Of a stretch of 64,000 nt of DNA, positions 61,739-64,000 are shown piece after piece (within the stretch, counting starts at the first letter, position 1; every line of letters starts with the position of its first letter). The notes below the pieces were generated by a model, which did no database searches, was not told where the DNA came from, and saw only the letters and a list, made by a program, of their open reading frames with translations. The position numbers and the translations under genes were made by a program. The DNA comes from Streptomyces sp. NBC_01198 (GTDB lineage Bacteria > Actinomycetota > Actinomycetes > Streptomycetales > Streptomycetaceae), in contig NZ_CP108568.1 in the NCBI RefSeq assembly GCF_036010485.1, positions 434,001 to 498,000 of the forward strand, written 5' to 3'.

Positions 61739-63232
61739 TCACAGCCTGATCGTGAAGTCGTCCTCCACCGGCGGGTCCTCCTCCTGCGCCCGCAGCCCGG
61801 TCGCGGCGAAGCACCGCACCCGTATCGCGTCGGCGCCGACGTCCAGCCGCAGGAAGCTCTTGAAGAACGGCGGGCTGTAGGTCGCACCCCCCGGCGACAG
61901 CACCCGGGTCAGCACCCGCCGCACCGGCAGCCGGAACCGGCGCACGCCGCTCGTCGCGCGCGGCGCCACGCCGAGGGCCGAGGCGACGAAGCGGGTCCGC
62001 AGCGTCACCCGGGCCGGGCCCGCCGCGGTGCGTACCGGGGTGCCCTCCAGCCGCTCGGCGATCACCGCGGCCGCCTCGTCGGGGGTCAGCGCGAACAGCC
62101 GCCGCATGCGCAGCCGGTCGCCGTAGAAGCGGCTGTAGAAGGCCAGCGAGTCGCCGCGCATCGGGTAGCAGCGGAACTCCTCCTCGACCACGCCGCCCAC
62201 CGCGACCCGCGGGATGGTGTGGGTGGCGTGCATGAAGGCGCCGCCGCCGCCGGAGACGACGTATTCGATCCGCCGGCCGTCCACGTCCACCGGATAGTGC
62301 TGGTAGTTGTGGATGTCGCCGCCTATCGCGGCGACGAAGTGGTGCTCGGGGTCGCGGACGATCTCGTCGACGGTGCCGCCGCCCTCGATCGTGCACGGGT
62401 GGTGCTCGCCGTCCACGTAGAGGGGAGAGCCCGTCACCAGGATCTTCGGGCGGGGCCCCGCGGCCACCCGGCGCAGCCACTCGCCCTGCTCGCGGTCGAT
62501 GTCACCGAGCAGCCCGGTGTCGATGCCGATGATCCGTACCGGCCCGGTGTCCAGTGCCCAGTACGGCCCGGGCTGCGCGGCCGCCTGCTCCGGTGCGCCG
62601 CGCATCTCCCGTGCCCGGTCGAGCCGTTCGTCGTCCGGGGTGGTCGAGGGGCGCCACAGCAGGCCGCGCCACCAGGCCGCCGACAGCGGCCGCGGCCGGG
62701 GCCCCGGCGGCAGTGCGGGCGCCCGGCAGAAGACCCGCATGAAGCCGGTCAGGCCGTCGTACCAGTCGTGGTTGCCCGGTATCGCGTAGATCGGCGCCGG
62801 GTAGTCGCGGTACGGGCGGAAGAACTTGCGGCCGTACTCGTTGGCGCTGCCGACCGGGTAGAGGACGTCGCTGCACACCACCGCGAAGCGGGTGCCGGCG
62901 CCCGCCTTGAGCAAGCCGGGCACCACCGCGTACTGCGGGTCGTCGCCCTCGCCGGTGTCGCCGAGCAGCAGGAAGGAGAACTCCGCCGGGTCGTCCCTGG
63001 TGATGACCAGGTCGCCACCGGCCGCCTGCGCCCGCACCCACCGCTGCCGGTCGGCGCCGGTCGGGTCGCCGAACAGCGAGGCCAGCGGGCCGTTGCGGGC
63101 CTTCCACAGCGTGCTGGGGTTCAGCCACGACAGGTTGTTCACCTTGGGCGGCATCAACTCCCGGTACGTGCCGGGTTCGTGGCCTTCCCAGCCGGCACCG
63201 GCCAGCGAGTCGCGCGAGGAGGAGGCAGACAT
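61739..63232 (-). CDS. Metallophosphoesterase (calcineurin-like) family protein
   Basis: A 497-residue calcineurin-like phosphoesterase. Metal-binding blocks are LLLGDTGEGDD, YAIPGNHDWYDGL, LVTGSPLYVDGEHH and AIGGDIHNYQHYPV. A C-terminal region of about 130 residues beyond the catalytic core (LFALTPDEAAAVIAERL onward) is unrecognised. No signal peptide or membrane segment is visible. ATG 63232 lacks a clear ribosome site. The substrate could be a nucleotide, phosphoprotein or phospholipid. It ends 49 nt upstream of the HATPase gene on the same strand. Confidence 0.92.
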   Translation of the reverse strand: MSASSSRDSLAGAGWEGHEPGTYRELMPPKVNNLSWLNPSTLWKARNGPLASLFGDPTGADRQRWVRAQAAGGDLVITRDDPAEFSFLLLGDTGEGDDPQYAVVPGLLKAGAGTRFAVVCSDVLYPVGSANEYGRKFFRPYRDYPAPIYAIPGNHDWYDGLTGFMRVFCRAPALPPGPRPRPLSAAWWRGLLWRPSTTPDDERLDRAREMRGAPEQAAAQPGPYWALDTGPVRIIGIDTGLLGDIDREQGEWLRRVAAGPRPKILVTGSPLYVDGEHHPCTIEGGGTVDEIVRDPEHHFVAAIGGDIHNYQHYPVDVDGRRIEYVVSGGGGAFMHATHTIPRVAVGGVVEEEFRCYPMRGDSLAFYSRFYGDRLRMRRLFALTPDEAAAVIAERLEGTPVRTAAGPARVTLRTRFVASALGVAPRATSGVRRFRLPVRRVLTRVLSPGGATYSPPFFKSFLRLDVGADAIRVRCFAATGLRAQEEDPPVEDDFTIRL

Positions 63233-63417
63233 GGGCGGACTGTAGCAACGCCGCCCGGGCGGCCCGGCACTCGCTCCCCCGTGGCCCGATCGGCGCCGGC
63301 CGGGCGGCGCGTGCCCGGCCCGGCGGCCGAGGCCCACCGACTCGGGCCCGGGACGGCAACGTTCGGCGCCTGTTGAATCTCTGGCCGCCGCACCTTCCGC
63401 CTGGTGGGCTGGCCCTC

Positions 63418-64000
63418 ATGAACTCCGCCTCCGACGGCACGCCTGCCGTCTACGACCGCATCGGCACCGGCTACCGCGACATCCGGCGGCCCGATCCGCG
63501 GCTGCACGCGCTGATCACCCGGGCCCTGGACGGTGCCCGCAGCGTCGTCAACGTCGGCGCGGGCGCCGGCTCCTACGAGCCGGTGGGCGCCGCGGTGACC
63601 GCGGTCGATCCTTCGCGGGTCATGCTGGACCAGCACCCGGGGGCGGCGAAGGTGAAGGCGTCAGCCGACGCGCTTCCGTTCCCCGACGGCTCCTTCGACG
63701 CGGCCATGGCGGTCATGACCGTCCATCACTGGCCGGACCTGCGCCGCGGTCTCGGCGAGTTGCGCCGGGTGGCCCGCCGGCAGGTCGTCTTCACCTGGGA
63801 CCCGGTCTTCCGGCCGGAGCTGTGGCTGATCGAGGAGTACCTGCCGGAGATCCGGGAGATGGAGCACGCCCGCTTCACCCCGCTGGACGTCGTCGCCGAG
63901 GCCCTCGGCGCGCACACCGTGCTGCCCTTCCCGATCCCGCACGACTTCACGGACGGCTTCCAGATCGCCTACTGGCGGCGCCCCGAGGCCTATCTCGACC
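63418..64000 (+). CDS. Class I SAM-dependent methyltransferase (3' end beyond window)
   Basis: A partial gene of 194 visible codons. It starts MNSASDGTPAVYDRIGTGYRD and has motif I SVVNVGAGAGSYEP, an acidic strand-2 end in TAVDPSRVML, LPFPDGSFDAAMAVMTVHHW and LRRVARRQVVFTW. HHW after motif IV places it in the Methyltransf_11 group. The ATG at 63418 has no strong ribosome site. The C terminus and substrate are unknown. Confidence 0.88.
   Translation, partial: MNSASDGTPAVYDRIGTGYRDIRRPDPRLHALITRALDGARSVVNVGAGAGSYEPVGAAVTAVDPSRVMLDQHPGAAKVKASADALPFPDGSFDAAMAVMTVHHWPDLRRGLGELRRVARRQVVFTWDPVFRPELWLIEEYLPEIREMEHARFTPLDVVAEALGAHTVLPFPIPHDFTDGFQIAYWRRPEAYLD

Overview
This 64-kb window is chromosomal DNA of a high-GC actinobacterium, most likely a member of the Streptomycetaceae. 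The evidence is the very high third-position GC, the frequent GTG and TTG starts behind strong purine-rich ribosome binding sites, and families typical of that group: SAV_2336-type proteins, F420/LLM oxidoreductases, SpoIIE-type phosphatases and ECF sigma factors with SnoaL tails. No rRNA, tRNA, CRISPR array, transposase or phage gene was recognised. The naming of the organism is inference from family content.

Layout. (1) 1-2929: the first gene of a type I polyketide synthase, cut by the left edge, with a KSQ-AT-ACP loading module. (2) 3229-7293: a methyltransferase, an LspA-like peptidase and a phosphoketolase. (3) 7304-15051: four translationally coupled minus-strand genes in the order LCAT-like lipase, transglutaminase-like/VMAP-C protein, MoxR AAA ATPase and SAV_2336-vWA-VMAP-C-caspase protein. 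This matches the vWA-MoxR-VMAP ternary conflict systems and is the most interesting locus in the window. (4) 15272-27846: a catabolic cluster with an LLM monooxygenase, an alpha/beta hydrolase, HyuB and HyuA hydantoinases, a small winged-helix-like protein, a NitT/TauT-type ABC importer, a divergent FAH-family hydrolase, an acyl-CoA ligase and a GntR regulator. Operator-like repeats lie in its promoter regions.

(5) 28053-31792: a MarR regulator, a cytoplasmic AmiC-like amide sensor and an NCS1 permease with an eight-cysteine tail. (6) 32034-36005: a large secreted GH95-like glycosidase with duplicated accessory domains. (7) 36071-39636: a fructosamine-kinase/LMW-phosphatase pair flanked by two paralogous aldo-keto reductases, possibly a deglycation island. 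(8) 39719-54596: mostly single-gene units: PhzF, a thaumatin-like protein, truncated haemoglobin, two ECF sigma factors, family 5 UDG, DUF488, PP2C, VOC, GPP34, PPOX, universal stress protein, a Tat-exported amidase and an HTH gene divergent from a hydrolase over a 26-bp palindrome.

(9) 54631-56028: a rearrangement scar where a 5'-truncated, frameshifted beta-mannosidase abuts a 5'-truncated F5/8-type domain head to head. (10) 56129-57828: two coupled genes of unknown function. (11) 57898-64000: msrA, an ABC-F gene preceded by a 9-codon leader peptide and hairpins (a probable antibiotic-sensing attenuator), a CGNR regulator, an RsbW-like ATPase, a metallophosphoesterase and a methyltransferase cut by the right edge.

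All functions are assigned from motifs read by eye. No database search was possible, so family names rest on recognition and are graded by confidence.
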